A stretch of DNA of 33,368 nucleotides from positions 1 through 33,368 of the forward strand of contig CALBPH010000840.1 in assembly GCA_937899365.1 (NCBI GenBank). The letters are read 5' to 3'. The DNA comes from an uncultured Leptolyngbya sp. Lineage in GTDB: Bacteria; Cyanobacteriota; Cyanobacteriia; Phormidesmidales; Phormidesmidaceae. The position numbers and the translations under genes are program-made. Of the stretch, positions 30,383-33,368 are shown piece after piece (position 1 is the stretch's first letter; each line of letters begins with the position of its first letter). Below the pieces are notes generated by a model that worked only from the letters and a program-made list of their open reading frames with translations, had not been told where the DNA came from and ran no database searches.

Positions 30383-33130
30383 ATGGACTTAATCCTTTGT
30401 CATACAACCGCAGATTTTGACACGTTGGGAGCGGCGGTTGGGTTGTCTTGCCTGTGTCCAGGTAGCCGCATCGTCCTGACTGGCGGTGCCCATCCGGCGG
30501 TTAACTCTTTTTTGGCATTACACCGAGATGAGTATCCGCTGATTGAACGTCGAGCAGTCACAGTGTCGCTGATTCGCTCTATTACGTTAGTGGATGCTCA
30601 TCAGCGCAGTCGGGTGGGCGCGGCGGCGGATTGGATTGAGCATGCGATCGCAACCCAGCTACCCATAGCCATCTATGACCACCATACGGAGTCTTGCCCC
30701 GATATGCCGGGCAACCACCATATTGAGGCGGTCGGAGCCACGACCACCTTGGTGGTTGAAGCCCTCTAACAGGCAAACGAACCCATCTCGCCCACCCAGG
30801 CCACGGTTATGGCCCTGGGCATCCATGGGGATACGGGGTCGTTAACCTTTGCCCAAACTACCCCCCGTGATGCCCTGGCCCTGGCCTGGCTAATGGAACA
30901 GGGAGCTAATCAGCAAACCATTGCCGAGTCGGTAGAGCCTGGATTATCAGAAACCCTCCAAGGGTTGCTCAGCACAGCTCTCGACATTACAACTATCCAA
31001 CAGCTTGAAGGCTATGTCGTCGGCACTGTCTATCTAGAAACAGACGATTTTGTACCTGGTCTATCCGGGTTAGCCAGCCACATGATGGCGCTGTTGGGGT
31101 TAGATAGCCTGCTGTTAGCCGCAGTTTATACGGCTAAGACCAAGCCTCGACTGACCTTAATTGGCCGTACGCGTCCACAAACGGGCATGAACTGCCGAAC
31201 GTTACTGCAGCCCTATGGTGGAGGCGGTCATACCTGCGCAGCAGCGGCCAATCTTACCACCCATGAACCTGACACTATTTTTAGTCAGCTCTGTGATGTC
31301 GTCGTTCAGTCCCATGCTCAGTCAGTCACAGCCCAAGATGTTATGTCTTCACCGGTGCGGACGATCCGCCCGGTCACCACAGTGGCGGATGCCCAGCGAA
31401 TTTTACTGCGCTACGGTCATTCGGGCCTATGTGTAGCCAATGATGAAGGAACCCTCCAGGGCATTATTTCGCGACGGGATATTGACTTGGCGTTGCACCA
31501 TGGTTTTAGTCATGCCCCCGTCAAGGGATATATGACCCTCAATTTGAAAACCATCTCGCCACACACCACCCTCAGTGAGATTCAGGCCCTGATGGTGACC
31601 TACGATGTGGGCCGCCTACCCGTACTCGATGGCCATGAGCTGGTCGGTATTGTCACCCGCACCGATGTATTAAGACAGCTATATCCGGCTCAATCATCGG
31701 ATGATGATTTGCTGACGCCGCTAAAAACCAATGTCTATGAGCGCTTAAAAACATCGCTACAGGCCTATCCAACGGCTTTAGACTCAGAGGAACTCTGGGC
31801 GCTCTTGACTCAAATTGCCGAGGCAGCCCAACGGCACGGCTGGCATCTGTATGTGGTGGGTGGAGCGGTTCGAGATTTGCTGTTAGCACCTGAAGATACA
31901 ACGGTATCCCTCAAGGATATTGATCTGGTGGTAGATAGCTTTCGTTCACCCGTTGTAGACGGTGCAGGTGTTGTTTTAGCTCAGCAGTTGCAAACGCAAT
32001 ACCCAGATGCTGAGCTCCAGATCCATGGCGAATTTCAGACGGCGGCTCTAATTTGGCGGGCAAGGGCTGGCCATGCCCCGTTGATGATCGATATTGCCAC
32101 CGCTCGTACAGAGTTTTATCCCTACCCAGCCGCCAACCCGGAGGTAGAACCCAGCTCAATTCGTCAAGATCTTTACCGCCGCGATTTTACTATCAATGCC
32201 ATGGCAATTCGCCTAACAGCGCCCCAGCCAGGGTTATTACTTGACTATTTTGGAGGTTATCTTGATGTTCAGCAACGGCAGATACGGGTGCTTCACGCCA
32301 ATAGCTTTATCGAGGACCCCACACGTATTTTTCGAGCCGTACGCTTTGCTGTGCGCTTAGGGTTTTCCCTTGATTCCCAAACGGAAACATTTATTCGCTA
32401 TGCGGTGGACAGCGGTATCTACGCAGATTTGCAAATGCAGCAGACACATAAGCGACTACCGGCCCTGCAAACGCGCCTCAAGGCTGAGTTGGCCTATATC
32501 TTCCAAGCAGACTATTGGGCTCAGTCCCTCGGTCTATTAGACAAAATCGGAGCCCTAAGCTGTTTGCATCCCACACTAACCATTGACGCGGAGCTGTGGC
32601 GACAGATGCATCGGGCCGGCCGCTGGCGACAGCGATTTGCCGATGAAGTGGGCAAAGATATTGATATTGAGCCGTGGTTATTGAGGTTAGAAGTTCTACT
32701 GGCAAGGGTGGAGGTGCGATCGCAAATAGCCACCAACTTACAATTACCCCTAGGATCAATCCAACGATTACAGCAGCTAGCAGTCATTGAAGACACGCTG
32801 TTAGATAGGTTCAATCAACCACAAGCCAAGCCAAGCTTCATTTACAAAAGCCTGGTGAGCTACGATTTACCAAGCTTATTACTGGTGAGTGTGCGTCATC
32901 CCCGGCAAATTGGCACCCACGTCTGGCAATACATCACCCAACTGATCCACGTGCGGCCTCCCATCAATGGGAATCACCTCAAACGGTTGGGATATTCACC
33001 CGGCCCCCTATATGGCCAAATACTGACTGCGCTCACCTATGCCGTTTTAGATGGCGACATCGCATCAGTGGCATCAGCTGAAGATCACCTAAACCAGTAC
33101 TATCCCCTAAAAAAAAGGGCCAATAATTAA
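30383..33130 (+). pseudogene. DHH-type / tandem CBS / CCA tRNA nucleotidyltransferase fusion, interrupted by in-frame TAA (30767-30769); downstream ORF may restart at 30809
   Basis: DHH-like [10 protein letters not shown] pair (VTAQDVMSSPVRTI... and VKGYMTLNLKTI...). Nucleotidyltransferase VVGGAVRDLLL...DIDLVV and RRDFTINAMAI. After the TAA the same frame continues QANEPISPTQATVMALGIHGDTGSLTF. Confidence 0.85.
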
Positions 33131-33286
33131 GTAATTTAATTTACCTCAACCCCTTAGCAGAAGTACTTTATGAGCGTCGACAATGAAAAGATACCTGGCC
33201 CATACCATTGCCATTTCTCCACTGCTATCGATAAAGTTAGAAATTGAGGAAATCTTAAGTTTCATCCTATCCTCCATCAAATTTCA

Positions 33287-33368
33287 GGCGTTGCTGATCT
33301 TTGGGATGATTTTATATGCAAGATACTGTCAAATAGCATGTCTAACCGCTCGGTTCATCCTCTAAATC
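33287..33368 (+). repeat. MITE-like element, copy 5, truncated by the window end
   Basis: ggcgttgctgatctttgggatgattttatatgcaagatactgtc...ccgctcggttcatcctctaaatc is nearly collinear with copy 1. Confidence 0.85.

Noticed and set aside
9156-33130. Alternative genetic code or dedicated stop-codon recoding
   Set aside because: All three stop codons interrupt genes, and the same codons also terminate intact neighbours. No recoding signal or suppressor tRNA is visible.

Overview
This is a cyanobacterial chromosomal window: psbZ, cyanobacterial-type LexA with matching operator sites, a pix/pil-type chemotaxis cluster and many HIP1 (GCGATCGC) octamers. In order, it contains:
- the 3' end of an ammonium-transporter-like gene
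- a PixGHIJL-like cluster followed by an interrupted CheW-like gene
- an alpha/beta hydrolase and a DUF4058-like protein (minus strand)
- a TPR protein
- UDP-glucuronate decarboxylase and UDP-glucose dehydrogenase
- a YbjN-like protein
- a GTPase with two internal stops
- thyX, a degenerate receiver protein, a group-1 sigma factor and lexA
- an interrupted DUF3352-like gene
- a STAS protein, msrA, pheS (minus), surE and an MBL-fold hydrolase
- tRNA-Gly(GCC), ribH and psbZ (all minus)
- an interrupted DHH/CBS/CCA-transferase fusion

The strongest unusual observations:
(1) Four otherwise conserved genes carry five in-frame nonsense codons (TGA, TAA x3, TAG) with no accompanying frameshift. Several fit C->T changes at Gln/Arg codons. 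Recent decay, base damage/consensus error, and readthrough are all possible.
(2) Two LexA-box matches lie exactly 20 bp apart upstream of lexA.
(3) An approximately 90-bp terminal-inverted-repeat element family has five recognisable copies. It includes an inverted pair bracketing the ybjN-like gene and a back-to-back pair.
(4) RibH has a C-terminal extension made by a 48-bp tandem duplication.
(5) An unassigned intergenic hairpin lies upstream of the TPR gene.

I see no clearly new multi-gene system. All homology statements come from recall of protein families, not from searches.
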